The notes: a model not told the origin generated them from the letters alone. A DNA stretch of 58,754 nt from Hyphomicrobiaceae bacterium (GCA_008933705.1 WBUN01000031.1:1-58754); one strand, 5' to 3'. Counted from the stretch's first letter, positions 1-9,756 are shown. Program-made: numbers and translations.

Positions 1-390
1 GCCTGACACGGCTCGCGGCCGCTGCGCCTGCGTCGCCGCAGCGGCGGCCGGGCGATTGGCGGCCATGCCGGGCTGGCGCAGCGCCAGCTCCACGCGCTCT
101 GCGCCAGCGAACTCCGCGGCGCAGCATTCGAGCAGGTCGTCGGCGTAGTGCGACTGGATCCAGCTCTTGAGGAACTTCACCGGCACGGTGGCACGCACCA
201 CCCGCCCGTCGAAGCTCTCGAACTCCATGGCCGCAAACCAGCTCGAGAAAATATCCTCGCCGAGCCGCGCCTTCAGCATGGCGCGCACCTTCTCACCGCT
301 TCCTGCGCATGACTTGGCCGCCGCGACCGCCGTGTCGACGCCCTCCATGGGTTCCGACGGGACATTCCGGATATGGTCGATGTGTTGCAT
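1..390 (-). CDS. dnaA: Chromosomal replication initiator DnaA, N-terminal part (cut by window edge)
   Basis: Reading leftwards from the ATG at 390 gives about 130 residues before the window edge. The first ~100 match DnaA domain I. There is a VRAMLKARLGEDIFSSW stretch, then a beta-rich segment with VPVKFLKSWIQSHY and DDLLECC. After this comes an Ala/Pro/Gln-rich stretch typical of the flexible domain II. The ATPase and DNA-binding domains lie outside the window. DnaA binds origin boxes and melts the replication origin. The order echA, rpsT, dnaA supports the call, since it is a conserved Hyphomicrobiales arrangement. An in-frame ATG also exists 14 codons downstream, so the start could be slightly later. 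Confidence 0.9.
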   Translation of the reverse strand, partial: MQHIDHIRNVPSEPMEGVDTAVAAAKSCAGSGEKVRAMLKARLGEDIFSSWFAAMEFESFDGRVVRATVPVKFLKSWIQSHYADDLLECCAAEFAGAERVELALRQPGMAANRPAAAAATQAQRPRAVSG

Positions 391-514
391 GCGTAACCCC
401 CGCACATAACTGTTCACTGCCGCACTTGCCGTGTGCGTCGCCGATCTCGCCCGTACCGCCCTACATGCCGGAACGCGATCGTTGACACGCACGCACTTCA
501 AGATCGGGTGCCGG

Positions 515-949
515 CTATCCCTGCACCCAAGGGAGCCCCTTGGCTTTCCAACCCGCGAGCTGCCCTCTATGCCGATACGGATCGAGTGGCCCCTCGAACC
601 CGTCGGCCACGTTACGGCAACGCATGTAGCCTGCTGCCGTCATCGCCTGGGCGGCCTTGTGGCTCCGGCTGCCCGAGCGACAAATGAAGAACAGCTCGCT
701 GCTGCGATCTGCTCCCATCGGATCGAGCGCCTCGCCAAGGCGCTCCACGAAGGCGGCGTTCAGTCGGTCGCCAGGGAACTCCTGCCACTCGACGAGCACC
801 GGCCGCTTACCGATTGACGACAAATCCGGAAGACCTACGTACGCCCACTCTGCAATTGTCCGCACGTCTATCAGGACCGAGCCTGGATCACCTTTCAACC
901 TGGCCCACGTCTCCTCAACCGAAACGACCTGGATGAGGCCCTCACCCAA
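515..949 (-). CDS. Rhodanese-like single-domain sulfurtransferase
   Basis: This 144-residue protein is one rhodanese domain: VLIDVRTIAEW near residues 25-35 and the active-site loop FICRSGSRSHKAA near residues 88-100, whose Cys would carry the persulfide. A six-residue loop starting Cys-Arg-Ser-Gly is typical of single-domain rhodaneses. No signal peptide is visible, so it should be cytoplasmic. No ATG is available near the N-terminus. The likely start is the TTG at 949, preceded on the minus strand by GGAGAAAG. It sits alone between dnaA and rpsT, a place normally empty in relatives. The substrate is unknown. Confidence 0.85.
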   Translation of the reverse strand: MGEGLIQVVSVEETWARLKGDPGSVLIDVRTIAEWAYVGLPDLSSIGKRPVLVEWQEFPGDRLNAAFVERLGEALDPMGADRSSELFFICRSGSRSHKAAQAMTAAGYMRCRNVADGFEGPLDPYRHRGQLAGWKAKGLPWVQG

Positions 950-1579
950 CTGCTTTCTCCGCCCTCATACGCGACAACGTCGGCATAAAAACGCTTGCCG
1001 TACACTAGATCAAAGATAAAGCCGCCGCCTTATCTTGGGATTCCTGATTATTGTTACACGATTACACGTTGCTTACAGCAAACGGGCAAAGATCCTGAAG
1101 GCACGCATACTTGGCCACTTCTCAGGAAATAACGCTGCCCGACGCGACAGTTCTTGGCCTGCTCGGCCGCTGCCGTCCCGCTCTTCTAGAGCAACGACGG
1201 ATGGCTGGCAACCCGCGGCCACAGCGGCTCCGCCGTGTGCGATCTTCATATGTCCAGTGGATAAGCGCTCCCGGCCTGTTCGAAATTTGGGGAGAAAGAC
1301 CTTGAGTCCGTGGATGGAATCCGCAGGCGCCAAAGACCGTTCCAACGTACCCGGACGAATGTCACCTAAGCGTCGTTCAGCGGTAAAAATTTGCTTGGCG
1401 CGCGAGTCTCAAGCGGCAACCGTGATACCCGCGCGCCAGGTCAAGGCAATGCTAACCGCTTGTATTCGCGCGTCTTCCCAGCAAAGCCGAATGATTCCGC
1501 CAGATGATTAATTTGCGACATTTGCGCAACAGGGCCTGAAGGCGGCAACCGAAAATTAAGAATCTCGTTCAACCCAGCC
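950..1579. other. 630-bp non-coding gap upstream of dnaA; possible but unproven origin region
   Basis: No convincing gene is seen on either strand; the open frames here are Arg/Ser/Pro-rich and resemble no family I know. The stretch is visibly more AT-rich than its neighbours, notably at 1000-1085 and 1500-1560. At 1256-1264 the bases AGTGGATAA match the DnaA box (reverse TTATCCACA) at 8 of 9 positions, and the repeated TTACACG/ATTACACG lies near 1054-1068. A single near-box is weak support for an origin. The gap must also hold the promoter of the rhodanese gene. Confidence 0.3.
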
Positions 1580-1843
1580 TCAGGGCAATGTGCGCATGCG
1601 CGCGGCCAGACGCGACACCTTGCGCGCGGCGGCCTTCTTGTGGATGACGCCCTTCTGCGCCGTGCGCATCAGGAGCGGCTCGGCCGCTGCAAATGCCGCC
1701 TTGGCGGTCGCCTTGTCGCCTGATGCGATGGCTTCCTCGACCTTGCGCACCTGGGCTTTGAGCCGTGAACGGCGCGATTTGTTGACTTCCGTGCGCCGGA
1801 CCATCTGACGCGCGGCTTTCTTGGCCGATTTGGTGTTGGCCAT
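1580..1843 (-). CDS. rpsT: 30S ribosomal protein S20
   Basis: An 87-residue basic protein beginning [13 protein letters not shown], followed by [24 protein letters not shown] and ending with [15 protein letters not shown], all standard for bS20. It binds 16S rRNA in the small subunit. The start at 1843 is chosen over an in-frame ATG at 1858 because S20 proteins begin MANT and the sequence GGAGGAAG sits a few bases upstream. The gene lies between echA and dnaA as in other Hyphomicrobiales, although here a rhodanese gene and a 630-bp gap separate it from dnaA. Confidence 0.97.
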   Translation of the reverse strand: MANTKSAKKAARQMVRRTEVNKSRRSRLKAQVRKVEEAIASGDKATAKAAFAAAEPLLMRTAQKGVIHKKAAARKVSRLAARMRTLP

Positions 1844-1979
1844 CGGTACTTCCTCCATGAGCGAGAGTGGCCCTCGGCGGCACGCCGCCAGGGAATTCGG
1901 CGCTCCTAATAGACTGGGCTCTACGCCGGGGTCAACAACGCGGCGTGTGCGGCAGGCCGATAAGTGCAGGCTGGAGCAC

Positions 1980-2753
1980 TCATTTATGCTTGAAGTCGGG
2001 CTTCCGCTTCTCGACGAATGCGGACATTCCCTCCTTCTGGTCCGCCATGGCGAACATGGCGTGGAACACCCGGCGCTCGAAGCGGATGCCTTCCGCCAGC
2101 GTCGTCTCGTAGGCGCGGTTGATGCTCTCCTTGGTCATCATGGTCGCCGGCAGCGACATCGCTGCGATGGTCTCGGCCGTCTTCATGGCATCGTCGAGCA
2201 GCCCAGCCGCCGGCACGACGCGGCTGACGAGCCCCACCCGCTCCGCTTCCGCCGCGTCCATCATGCGGCCGGTGAGGCACATCTCCATGGCCTTGGCCTT
2301 GCCGACCTGGCGGATGAGCCGCTGCGTGCCGCCGGCTCCGGGCATGACGCCGAGCTTGATCTCGGGCTGGCCGAACTTGGCGGTGTCGGCAGCAATAATA
2401 ATGTCGCACATCATGGCGAGCTCGCAGCCGCCGCCTAGCGCGAAGCCTGCAACCGCAGCGATGGTGGGCTTGCGGGCGCGTGCCACGCGGTCCCACGCCC
2501 CGATGAAGTCCTCCTTATAGGCCTGCATGTAGGTCTTGGACTGCATCTCCTTGATGTCGGCGCCGGCGGCAAACGCCTTGTCGCTGCCGGTGATGACGAT
2601 GGCGCCGATGCCTTCGTCCGACTCGAAGGCGTCGATCGCCGCCGACGTGTCCTTGACGAGTTGAGCATTGAGGGCGTTCAGCGCATTGGGACGGTTGAGC
2701 TTGATCAGGCCGACCCGGCCCCTGGTCTCAACGATGATGGTTTCGTAGGCCAT
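1980..2753 (-). CDS. echA: Enoyl-CoA hydratase
   Basis: A 257-residue crotonase-superfamily enzyme that adds water to trans-2-enoyl-CoA in fatty-acid or related beta-oxidation. Visible motifs are the N-terminal [14 protein letters not shown], the oxyanion-hole segment [11 protein letters not shown], and the block [21 protein letters not shown]. The two catalytic glutamates fit GGCELAM and PGAGGTQRL upstream context. Length is normal for bacterial hydratases. The start at 2753 is supported by AAGGAGCAC just upstream. The position before rpsT is the conserved Hyphomicrobiales location; the mutM gene often found on its other side is not here. Exact chain-length preference cannot be read from sequence. 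Confidence 0.93.
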   Translation of the reverse strand: MAYETIIVETRGRVGLIKLNRPNALNALNAQLVKDTSAAIDAFESDEGIGAIVITGSDKAFAAGADIKEMQSKTYMQAYKEDFIGAWDRVARARKPTIAAVAGFALGGGCELAMMCDIIIAADTAKFGQPEIKLGVMPGAGGTQRLIRQVGKAKAMEMCLTGRMMDAAEAERVGLVSRVVPAAGLLDDAMKTAETIAAMSLPATMMTKESINRAYETTLAEGIRFERRVFHAMFAMADQKEGMSAFVEKRKPDFKHK

Positions 2754-3006
2754 GATGTGCTCCTTGGATTCTCGACTGATGTGGTTCGTGCCTGAGACGG
2801 CGGATGGGAGGTATGTGGTATGGGCGGTCTCTGATCGGTTGGCGTCGATGCGCTCCCCCTTGGCGGGTGCGCCGGTCCCACCGGAGTAGACGTCGGCGGG
2901 GGTGAGGTTGTCCAGACCGTCTTGCAATGCGCGAGACGGCCGGGCAAGCCGGGGGGCGCGCCTCTCCTGTCCTGACTGCGCTTCTGCACGGAGTAACAGC
3001 GCCCCG

Positions 3007-4509
3007 TCATTCGTAGACAAAGGCTGCGTCGCGAAGGTCGATGGCCGGGAACTGGTCCTTCTCGCTCCAGTAGTCCTGGTTGTGCTGCCACTCCGGCTTG
3101 TCGCCGCGCCTGGGCAGCAGGTGCATGGCGCGCATCATATAGCCCGGGTTGAAGTTTTCCGGATCGATCCAGGGCAGCAACGGCATGTCCTCGTCCTGCG
3201 GCCGCAAGGCCACCGACACCTTCCTCGCGCCTGCCCCGTCCATGTGCTTGAGGAGCCGGCACACGAAGTCGGCAACCATGTCGGCACGCAGTGTCCAGCT
3301 TGCCCGGAAGTAACCGAACACCCAGACCAGGTTGGGCATGCCGGTGAACATCATGCCGCGGTAGGTGACCGTATCGGCGAACACCAGCGGCTTGCCGTCG
3401 ATGACGAACTCGATGTCGCCAAGCACATTGATGTTGAAGCCCGTCGCCGCAACGACGATGTCGGCGTCCAGTCGCTTTCCGGATTTCAGAAGGAGGCCGG
3501 TCTCGGTGAATCGCTCGATCTCGTCGGTGACCACCGAAGCCTTGCCGGCGCTGATCCCTTTGAACAGATCGCCGTCAGGAATGAAGGCGATGCGCTGTCG
3601 CCAGGGCCGGTATTTGGGCGTGAAGTGCCTTTCCACGTCGTAGTCCGACCCGAGGTAGTTGCGAACCACCCCGATCAGCTCCTTCGCCACAACGTCCGGC
3701 TCATCGACGCAGCGGTGCGTGAACGCGGCCTGATCGAACAGGATCTTCCGGCGCACGATCTCGTGAATCCACGCCTCATCGATCTGCAGCTGCCGCAGGG
3801 TCTCGGCCAGATCGTTGACGTTGCGGCCGGTGATGAAGAAGGTTGGCGAGCGCTGCAGCATCGTGACGTGCGCACAATCGCCCGCGATCGCCGGAATGAG
3901 CGTTGCCGCGGTGGCGCCCGAACCGATGACGATGACCTTCCTGCCCTTGTAGTCGAGGTCTTGCGGCCAGGTCTCGGCGTGCACGAGCGGGCCCTTGAAG
4001 TTCTCCATGCCCGCCCACTGCGGCATGTAGCCCTGCGAGTGCCGGTAATACCCCTGGCACATCCAGAGGAAGTTCGCCGTGAACGTCAGCCTCTCGCCGG
4101 TATCCGTCCGGGTGGCCTCGATCGTCCACAGCTTGTCTCGGCTCGACCAGTTCGCCGACACGATCTTGTGCTTATAGCGGATGTGGCGGGCCAGATCGTT
4201 TTCCTCGATCACCTCGCCCATGTAAGCGAGGATCTCCGCAGCCGTGGCGATCGGCGGGCCGGTCCACGGCTTGAAGCGATAGCCGAAGGTGTGCAGGTCG
4301 CTGTCGGAGCGGATGCCGGGGTAGCGGTGCGTCCACCAGGTGCCGCCGAAGCTGTCCTGCATGTCCAGCACGAGGAACGTCTTCTCGGGGCACTGTTTGG
4401 TCAGGTGGTACGCGCCGCCGATTCCCGAGATGCCGGCCCCTGCGATCAACACATCGAAGTGCTGAGGCTCGCGCGATGCCGTCTCCGGCAGAGCTGGTTT
4501 TGCAGACAT
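3007..4509 (-). CDS. FAD-dependent Baeyer-Villiger-type monooxygenase
   Basis: About 500 residues with two dinucleotide-binding folds: [13 protein letters not shown] near the N-terminus for FAD and [17 protein letters not shown] near residue 190 for NADPH. Between them lies [12 protein letters not shown], which matches the Baeyer-Villiger fingerprint FxGxxxHxxxWP exactly. The segment [18 protein letters not shown] is also typical of the family. Such enzymes insert oxygen next to a carbonyl or oxidise heteroatoms using NADPH and O2. The start at 4509 (MSAKPAL) is preferred because the family fold begins 15-20 residues later; longer upstream starts add unrelated sequence. The substrate is not predictable and the gene has no obvious functional partners nearby. 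Confidence 0.88.
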   Translation of the reverse strand: MSAKPALPETASREPQHFDVLIAGAGISGIGGAYHLTKQCPEKTFLVLDMQDSFGGTWWTHRYPGIRSDSDLHTFGYRFKPWTGPPIATAAEILAYMGEVIEENDLARHIRYKHKIVSANWSSRDKLWTIEATRTDTGERLTFTANFLWMCQGYYRHSQGYMPQWAGMENFKGPLVHAETWPQDLDYKGRKVIVIGSGATAATLIPAIAGDCAHVTMLQRSPTFFITGRNVNDLAETLRQLQIDEAWIHEIVRRKILFDQAAFTHRCVDEPDVVAKELIGVVRNYLGSDYDVERHFTPKYRPWRQRIAFIPDGDLFKGISAGKASVVTDEIERFTETGLLLKSGKRLDADIVVAATGFNINVLGDIEFVIDGKPLVFADTVTYRGMMFTGMPNLVWVFGYFRASWTLRADMVADFVCRLLKHMDGAGARKVSVALRPQDEDMPLLPWIDPENFNPGYMMRAMHLLPRRGDKPEWQHNQDYWSEKDQFPAIDLRDAAFVYE

Positions 4510-4591
4510 TGGTCCCCGTGTCGGTTGGCGATCTACCATAGCGCCTGAGACCGCACGAAGCGAAGGCGTTCCGCCAAGTGACATCCGGTGG

Positions 4592-5221
4592 TCAGACGAA
4601 GACCGCGCTCGTGACCGCTCCGAAATGGCAGCCCGTGCCTGCCAGCACAAAACCGTGCCATACGGCATTCTGATACGGCAACGTCCGCCACACGTGGAAG
4701 ATCACACCGACGGAATAGAGCACGCCGCCGATGGCGAGCAGAATGAGCGCGACCGGAGTCACCGAGGCTGCAAGAGGCCGGAACATGACGACGCCGACCC
4801 AGCCGAGGATCAGGTAGAGCGGGATGGCGAGCCGATCCCACGTGGAGGCCAGCAACAGCTTGCCGGCGGCGCCGAGCAGGGCAACCGCCCACACCGAGCC
4901 GAGCAGGCCGAAGCCGCCGATGCCTCCGATCTTGACGGCTGCGAACGGCGTGTACGTGCCCGCGATCTTCACGAAGATCGCGGCATGGTCGAGCCGCTGC
5001 AGAAAGCCCTTCCACTTGGTGACGGGCGCCATGTGATAGGCGGCCGAGCATCCGAACATGGCGAGCATGCCGGCGCCGTAGACCGCCAGGCTTGCCGTCG
5101 ATGCGGCGGGCAGGTGCCTCACCGCCAGGACCAGCATGACGATGACCGCGACAGCGCCTGCTGCGACGCCGACCATGTGGATGATATTGTCGGCAGTGCG
5201 CTCGCCGGTGGTGCGGGGCAT
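4592..5221 (-). CDS. Hemolysin III family (PAQR-like) membrane protein
   Basis: A 209-residue, seven-helix membrane protein of the HlyIII/YqfA family. Diagnostic conserved blocks are FGCSAAYHM (His), LDHAAIFVKIAGTYTPF (Asp-His), and the C-terminal WHGFVLAGTGCHF (two His). In the PAQR superfamily these form a metal site associated with a hydrolase-like activity. The bacterial function is unsettled; envelope lipid or membrane-fluidity roles are suggested for some members, and the hemolysin name is historical. The ATG at 5221 is used; a GTG two codons earlier is possible. It lies 82 bp upstream of the monooxygenase in the same direction and is divergent from the H-NS-like gene. Confidence 0.87.
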   Translation of the reverse strand: MPRTTGERTADNIIHMVGVAAGAVAVIVMLVLAVRHLPAASTASLAVYGAGMLAMFGCSAAYHMAPVTKWKGFLQRLDHAAIFVKIAGTYTPFAAVKIGGIGGFGLLGSVWAVALLGAAGKLLLASTWDRLAIPLYLILGWVGVVMFRPLAASVTPVALILLAIGGVLYSVGVIFHVWRTLPYQNAVWHGFVLAGTGCHFGAVTSAVFV

Positions 5222-5386
5222 TCTCACGTCTCAGCAATTTGCAGACTGCGGGGCCGGATACCCATGCCTTGCCGGGCGATATCGTCACAATTACGGCATG
5301 GCCTTAGAATCCCCTTGCAATCATTTGTAAATCAAAACAATTGATCTTCTGCGGACGAATTCATTTCGCACTCCCGGAGAATGAAC

Positions 5387-5704
5387 ATGGCAAAAGTGAA
5401 CGGCCTCGAGAAAATGTCCTATGCCGAATTGGTTGCGTTGGGCCGTCAAATCGAGAAAGCGATGGTCGAGCGGCAGCAGGCCGAGCGCGCAGCACTGCGC
5501 CAGAAGATGATCGACATGGCTCGCCAGCATGGCTTTGATCTGCGCGAGTTGCTCGACGGCCGCCGCAAAGGTGGCAGCGTCGCCCCGAAGTATCGCGACC
5601 CCAAGAACCCCGAGAACACCTGGACCGGCCGCGGCCGCATGCCGAAATGGATGGTCGCCGCGACCAAGGGCGGCAAGGCCAGGAAGGAAGACTTCCTGAT
5701 CTAG
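5387..5704 (+). CDS. H-NS family (HvrA-type) nucleoid-associated protein
   Basis: A 105-residue protein with an N-terminal coiled-coil region (LVALGRQIEKAMVERQQAER) for oligomerisation. Its C-terminal DNA-binding motif KYRDPKNPENTWTGRGRMPKW closely follows the H-NS signature, with the minor-groove-inserting loop TGRGR. H-NS proteins silence AT-rich DNA, including acquired genes; HvrA of phototrophic alphaproteobacteria also modulates photosynthesis genes. The ATG at 5387 is chosen over the one at 5381 because GGAGA lies six bases upstream of it. The gene stands alone, divergent from the HlyIII gene and followed by about 560 bp of repeat-bearing non-coding DNA. Confidence 0.92.
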   Translation: MAKVNGLEKMSYAELVALGRQIEKAMVERQQAERAALRQKMIDMARQHGFDLRELLDGRRKGGSVAPKYRDPKNPENTWTGRGRMPKWMVAATKGGKARKEDFLI

Positions 5705-6264
5705 CGACCATCCGATCGGGAAGGGATCGCCGATCCTCCCGTTGTCATCCCGGAGTTTCGCGCCAGCGGAATTTCCGGGACTCAGGGATGAAGGACAACC
5801 CCCGTCCTGATGAGCCCGTCGAAGGACGGCTGTGGGGCGCCGTTGCGGCCGACCCTGTCGGCGCGCGACGGTCCGCTTGCCTGATGCGGTCGGGAATGGC
5901 TGGGCTCGCGGAGCACAAGCGTGCGATTGCCGCCGAAGCGGAGGTGCTTTCGGCAAAATTCTGCTTCTGCCCCGCGATCCGCCGACATTGCCGCCTGCAA
6001 GCGGCGCATCGGAGAGGCTTTCCGGTGGCTAGGCGGTCCGCCTCTCATCCTTGCCGATGCCAGTCCCGGGCCGGCTTCGGAAGGAATAACGAATCGTGAC
6101 CAGGATTGGTAAAGGATTAGTAAAGCAAGAGCCGACAGGCCGGCGGATGCCGGTTTAAGTCTCCCTCGCGGCGAGCGCGTCCCGGCGACTGCCAGTCCGA
6201 AGCCGCTCTACGATCGTGCTGGCACGCGCATCGGGGTCTACGCCTCTGGCCTGCTTGCTGACAA
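5705..6264. other. 560-bp gap after the H-NS gene: weak hairpin and dispersed repeat, no gene seen
   Basis: A GGATC-GCC-GATCC hairpin with flanking G/C pairs lies at about 5717-5737, just past the H-NS stop, and could terminate transcription; there is no strong T run after it. A reversed copy of the 79-bp repeat family found at 55.8-56.2 kb follows at 5799-5850. The remaining sequence up to the kdpE stop carries only Arg/Pro-rich open frames with no family resemblance. Confidence 0.5.
5799..5850 (-). repeat. Partial copy of the dispersed GTCCTTCGACGAGCTC repeat
   Basis: Read on the minus strand, this segment runs from GGCCGCAACGG through GTCCTTCGACGGGCTC to AGGACGGGG. It matches the right two thirds of the three copies at 55837-56166, with a 3-base insertion and a few substitutions. 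The inner part is an imperfect palindrome (CGTCCT...AGGACG). It lies in non-coding DNA downstream of a gene, as do the other copies. Confidence 0.75.
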
Positions 6265-6954
6265 TCAGCCCGGAGCCCGCAGCCGGTAGCCGATGCCCGT
6301 CTCCGTCTTGATGTACTGCGGGCGCTCGGGATCGGCCTCGATCTTGCGGCGGAGCTGTCGCACGTATACGCGCAAGTACTGCGGATCGGTCGGCTCGTCC
6401 CAGAGTTGCTGCAGCAGGAATCTATGCGTGAGCACCTTGCCGGCATGCTGCACGAGCAGGCGTAGGAGGTCGTATTCCTTGGGCGAGAGCTTGACCTCCC
6501 GCTCTCCGACCTTGACGATCCGGCGCACCAGATCGACGCTCAGATCGCCGAGCTGGAACACGGGACGTTCGCCCTGTGCCTGGAGCTGGTGGCGCAGCGC
6601 CGCACGCATGCGGGCGAGAAGCTCGTCCATGCCGAAGGGCTTTGTCACGTAGTCATCGGCCCCGAGATCGAGGGCTGCGACCTTGCCGGCTTCGTCATCA
6701 CGGCTCGACAGCACGACGATGGGCAGGCCCTCCCGGCGCTGCCGGATCCTGGTCAGCAAGTCCAGTCCGTCGACATCCGGAAGCCCGAGGTCGAGGATGA
6801 CAAGGGCCGGCTCGCGGTCCAGCAGAGCAAGCGCGGCCTTGCCGTTCGGCGCATCGAGGACCTCGTAGCCATGCGCGGTCAGGCCCATGCGCAACAGCTT
6901 GCGGATGGGTGGCTCGTCGTCGATTACCAGAATCTTGAGCGGTGCCGAGTTCAT
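6265..6954 (-). CDS. kdpE: Response regulator KdpE
   Basis: A 229-residue OmpR-type response regulator. The receiver domain occupies roughly residues 6-120, with acidic pair IDDEP at 11-13, phospho-acceptor Asp55 in LVILDLGLPDVDG, and the switch Lys in DDYVTKPF. A winged-helix DNA-binding domain follows, with the VYVRQLRRKIE and YIKTETGIGYRL segments. It should be phosphorylated by KdpD and activate the kdp operon under K+ limitation or osmotic stress. Its start overlaps the kdpD stop by four bases, so the two are translationally coupled at the end of kdpFABCDE. Confidence 0.95.
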   Translation of the reverse strand: MNSAPLKILVIDDEPPIRKLLRMGLTAHGYEVLDAPNGKAALALLDREPALVILDLGLPDVDGLDLLTRIRQRREGLPIVVLSSRDDEAGKVAALDLGADDYVTKPFGMDELLARMRAALRHQLQAQGERPVFQLGDLSVDLVRRIVKVGEREVKLSPKEYDLLRLLVQHAGKVLTHRFLLQQLWDEPTDPQYLRVYVRQLRRKIEADPERPQYIKTETGIGYRLRAPG

Positions 6955-9677
6955 GCCGCAACCTCCCGCGGCTCCGCCGCCTCAGGTATGGGCAGCGTGA
7001 TGGTGAACACGGCGCCGGGCCGGTCGGAGCGATTGGCGGCGCTGATCGCGCCCTGCATGGCTTCCACGAAGCCTCGGGAAATGGCGAGGCCCAGCCCCGT
7101 GCCGGCGCGGACCTGGTCGCCCTTCTGCGCCCGGTAGAATTTGTCGAAGATGCGTTCGAGATCGGCCGGGGGAATGCCGTTGCCTTCGTCGAGGACTTGC
7201 AGGCGAATGCTGTCTTTCTCCCGCCAGCTTTGAATGCGGATGGTCGTGTCGAGCGGCGCATACTTGGCGGCGTTGTCGAGCAGATTGAACAGCACCTGCT
7301 CGAGGAGAACGGCGTCGACCATCACCATGGGCAGGTCCGGCCGGATGTCCACCTCCAGCCGGTGCCTGGCCAGGACCTTGCTGGCGCGCTCCAGCGCACT
7401 TCCGATGATCTCGCCGATGTCGTAGAGCGCGGCGTTGGGCACGACCGCGCCCGACTCGAGCTTTGTCATGTCGAGGAGGTTGGCGATGAAGCGGTTGAGC
7501 CGCTCCGATTCATCGACGATGGTGGAGAGCAGATCGGCTCTTGCCGCATCATCGAAGGACGTGGAAAGGCTGCGGAGGGCTCCAGCGGCGCCGAGGACGG
7601 CCGCGAGAGGCGTCTTCAGATCATGGGAGATGGAGGTCAAAAGCGCCGAGCGCAGCCGATCCGTCTCTGCCGCCCGTCTGACCCGTTCGATGTCCTCCAC
7701 CAGGTGCACGCGCTCGATGGCCAACGCACCTTGGTCACTGAGCGCATCTAGGAGCCGGCGCTGCTCGACGCGGAGCAGCGGACTTGGCTCCTCACGCGTG
7801 ATCCCGACGATGCCGATGGTGCCGCGGCCCGTGCGCAGGGGCAGGAACAGCCACTTGGCGCCGGGCAGCGCGTCGGAATCGCGACCGGCGGGGCGATTCT
7901 GCTCCCATGCCCACTTGGCTGCGGCCACATCGGCTTCATCCAACCGATCTTCCGGAGGGTATCCTGCCTTCACGCCCAGGAAGCCGCCGTCGGGCAGCAG
8001 CAGGACCACATGAACCTTCAGCATCGCGGCAATCTGGTGGGCGGTGGCCCACAGCACGTCGTCCAGCGTGCCCGCACCGGCCAGCTTGCGGCTGAAGGCG
8101 TATAGGGATTCGGTGGTGCGCGCGCGCTCCATCGTTGCGACGTGCTGCAGGCGGGCGCGGCCTGCGACGTTGGATACGACAATGGCCACAATGGCGAAGA
8201 ACACGACGGCAAGGACGTTCGACGGATCGGAGATGGCGAACGTGTAGTAAGGCTCTGTAAAAAAGAAATTATAGCACAGCGCCGAGACGGCACTCGCCAG
8301 AAGCGACGGCCACAAGCCGAGACGCACGGCAACGCCCACGATGGCCGTGAGGAACACCAGACCTGTGTTGGCGAGGCCGATCCAGGGCCAGAGCAGGGCG
8401 CCAAAGCCGACCGCTGCGGCAACGCTCAGCAGCGCGTAGACGTGGGGACGAATGTCGAGAGGTTCCGGTCCTGTGGCCGCTCCGACCGCCTTCTTGGCGA
8501 TCGGCTCGTTTGAAATCTCCTCGCCGGCAATCACGTGCACGCTGATGTTGCCGGCGCGCCGGACCAGATCGTGCACCACGGAGCCGTGAAGGATCTCGAA
8601 CCAGCGCGATCGCGTGGACTTGCCGATGATGATGTGCGTGACGTTGTTCTTCTGGGCAAAGCTGATGACGTCGTCCGCGATCCTGCGGGTCTTGGCGGGC
8701 ACGGTGACCGCTTCGCCGCCAAGGCGCTCAGCCAGACGCAGCACGTCGGCAATGCGGTCTCTCTCGTCCTCGCTAAGTTGCAGGCTCCTGCTGGTTTCGA
8801 CGCACAGGGCCGTCCACGGCGCGTGCAGGCGGTCCGCCAGGCGCTTGGCGTGGCGCACGAGACCCGCCGCACGACGGTCCTCGCTGACGCAGACCACGAT
8901 CCGCTCGCCGGCCGCCCATGGACCGGGGATGGCATGGGCCTGCATCTGCTCGAGGAGTTGGTCGTCGACCCGTTCCGCCGTGCGCCTGAGCGCAAGCTCG
9001 CGCAGCGCGGTCAGATTGGCCGGGGAGAAGTAGTGCTTGAGCGCCCGCTCGGCCTGCTTGGGGACGTAGACCTTGCCCTGTTTCAGGCGCTGGATCAGCT
9101 CATCGGGCGTGAGGTCGACGAGCTTGATGGCGTCGGCGCGGTCGAGAACAGCGTCGGGCACGATCTCGCGCACGCGCACCCGTGTGATCTGCGCCACCAC
9201 ATCGTTTAGGCTCTCGATGTGCTGGATGTTGACGGTGGTGTAGACATCGATGCCGGCATCAAGCAGATCCTCTGCATCCTGGTATCGCTTGGGATGACGG
9301 CTGCCTGGAAGATTGCTGTGGGCAAGCTCGTCCACGAGAACGAGGGCCGGGCGGCGCTTGAGGGCCCTGTCGAGATCGAACTCGCTCATGAGGGCGCCCG
9401 CGTGCACCACGGGCCTGCGGAGCAGAACCTCCAGACCCTCGAGGAGCGCTTCCGTTTCCTTGCGCCCGTGGGTCTCGATCACACCGACGACCACATCCAC
9501 GCCTTCCTTCAGGCGTGCGCGTGCCGCCTCCAGCATGGCGTAGGTCTTGCCGACGCCCGGCGCTGCTCCGACGAAGACGGTGAGATGGCCCGTGCGGCCT
9601 CTTTCCTCCCGGCGGGCCTCGGCTAGCAGGGCGTCCGGCAAGGGTCGGTGCTCGGGTGCGCTCGGCTCGTCCGCCAT
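6951..9677 (-). CDS. kdpD: Sensor histidine kinase KdpD
   Basis: A full-length 908-residue KdpD. The cytoplasmic N-terminal sensor has Walker A GAAPGVGKT at about 37-45, then a UspA-like domain (about 255-380). A four-helix DUF4118 membrane region lies near 400-500, followed by a GAF-like segment. The kinase core has His685 in SISHDLKTPLAA, an N box at FNLLDNAAKYA and a G box at GTGLGLAIS. It senses low K+ or turgor and phosphorylates KdpE. It is separated from kdpC by 70 bp that carry one end of a dispersed palindromic element, so kdpDE could be partly uncoupled from kdpFABC. Confidence 0.96.
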   Translation of the reverse strand: MADEPSAPEHRPLPDALLAEARREERGRTGHLTVFVGAAPGVGKTYAMLEAARARLKEGVDVVVGVIETHGRKETEALLEGLEVLLRRPVVHAGALMSEFDLDRALKRRPALVLVDELAHSNLPGSRHPKRYQDAEDLLDAGIDVYTTVNIQHIESLNDVVAQITRVRVREIVPDAVLDRADAIKLVDLTPDELIQRLKQGKVYVPKQAERALKHYFSPANLTALRELALRRTAERVDDQLLEQMQAHAIPGPWAAGERIVVCVSEDRRAAGLVRHAKRLADRLHAPWTALCVETSRSLQLSEDERDRIADVLRLAERLGGEAVTVPAKTRRIADDVISFAQKNNVTHIIIGKSTRSRWFEILHGSVVHDLVRRAGNISVHVIAGEEISNEPIAKKAVGAATGPEPLDIRPHVYALLSVAAAVGFGALLWPWIGLANTGLVFLTAIVGVAVRLGLWPSLLASAVSALCYNFFFTEPYYTFAISDPSNVLAVVFFAIVAIVVSNVAGRARLQHVATMERARTTESLYAFSRKLAGAGTLDDVLWATAHQIAAMLKVHVVLLLPDGGFLGVKAGYPPEDRLDEADVAAAKWAWEQNRPAGRDSDALPGAKWLFLPLRTGRGTIGIVGITREEPSPLLRVEQRRLLDALSDQGALAIERVHLVEDIERVRRAAETDRLRSALLTSISHDLKTPLAAVLGAAGALRSLSTSFDDAARADLLSTIVDESERLNRFIANLLDMTKLESGAVVPNAALYDIGEIIGSALERASKVLARHRLEVDIRPDLPMVMVDAVLLEQVLFNLLDNAAKYAPLDTTIRIQSWREKDSIRLQVLDEGNGIPPADLERIFDKFYRAQKGDQVRAGTGLGLAISRGFVEAMQGAISAANRSDRPGAVFTITLPIPEAAEPREVAA

Positions 9678-9724
9678 CTTTCCTTGTACCTGTTGGAAAT
9701 TTGCTCAGAGCACGCCGCCAACAC

Positions 9725-9756
9725 CGGCGAATTCCTCGATCATCACACTAGGGCCT
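9725..9756 (-). repeat. End of a short palindromic element between kdpC and kdpD
   Basis: The run ATTCCTCGATCATCACACTA here closely resembles the ACTTCTCGATCATCACACGA at 47051-47070, right end of the element before the mcl2-like gene. It includes the CTAGTGTG terminus (minus strand) shared by that family. Only one end is recognisable; the other side is degenerate or absent. The element reaches the last codons of kdpC. Confidence 0.55.

Noticed and set aside
1035-1511. Plus-strand open frame of about 158 codons between rhodanese and rpsT
   Set aside because: Composition is Arg/Ser/Pro/Ala-rich, no ribosome-binding site is apparent, and another frame of similar quality exists on the opposite strand. 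I treated the region as non-coding.
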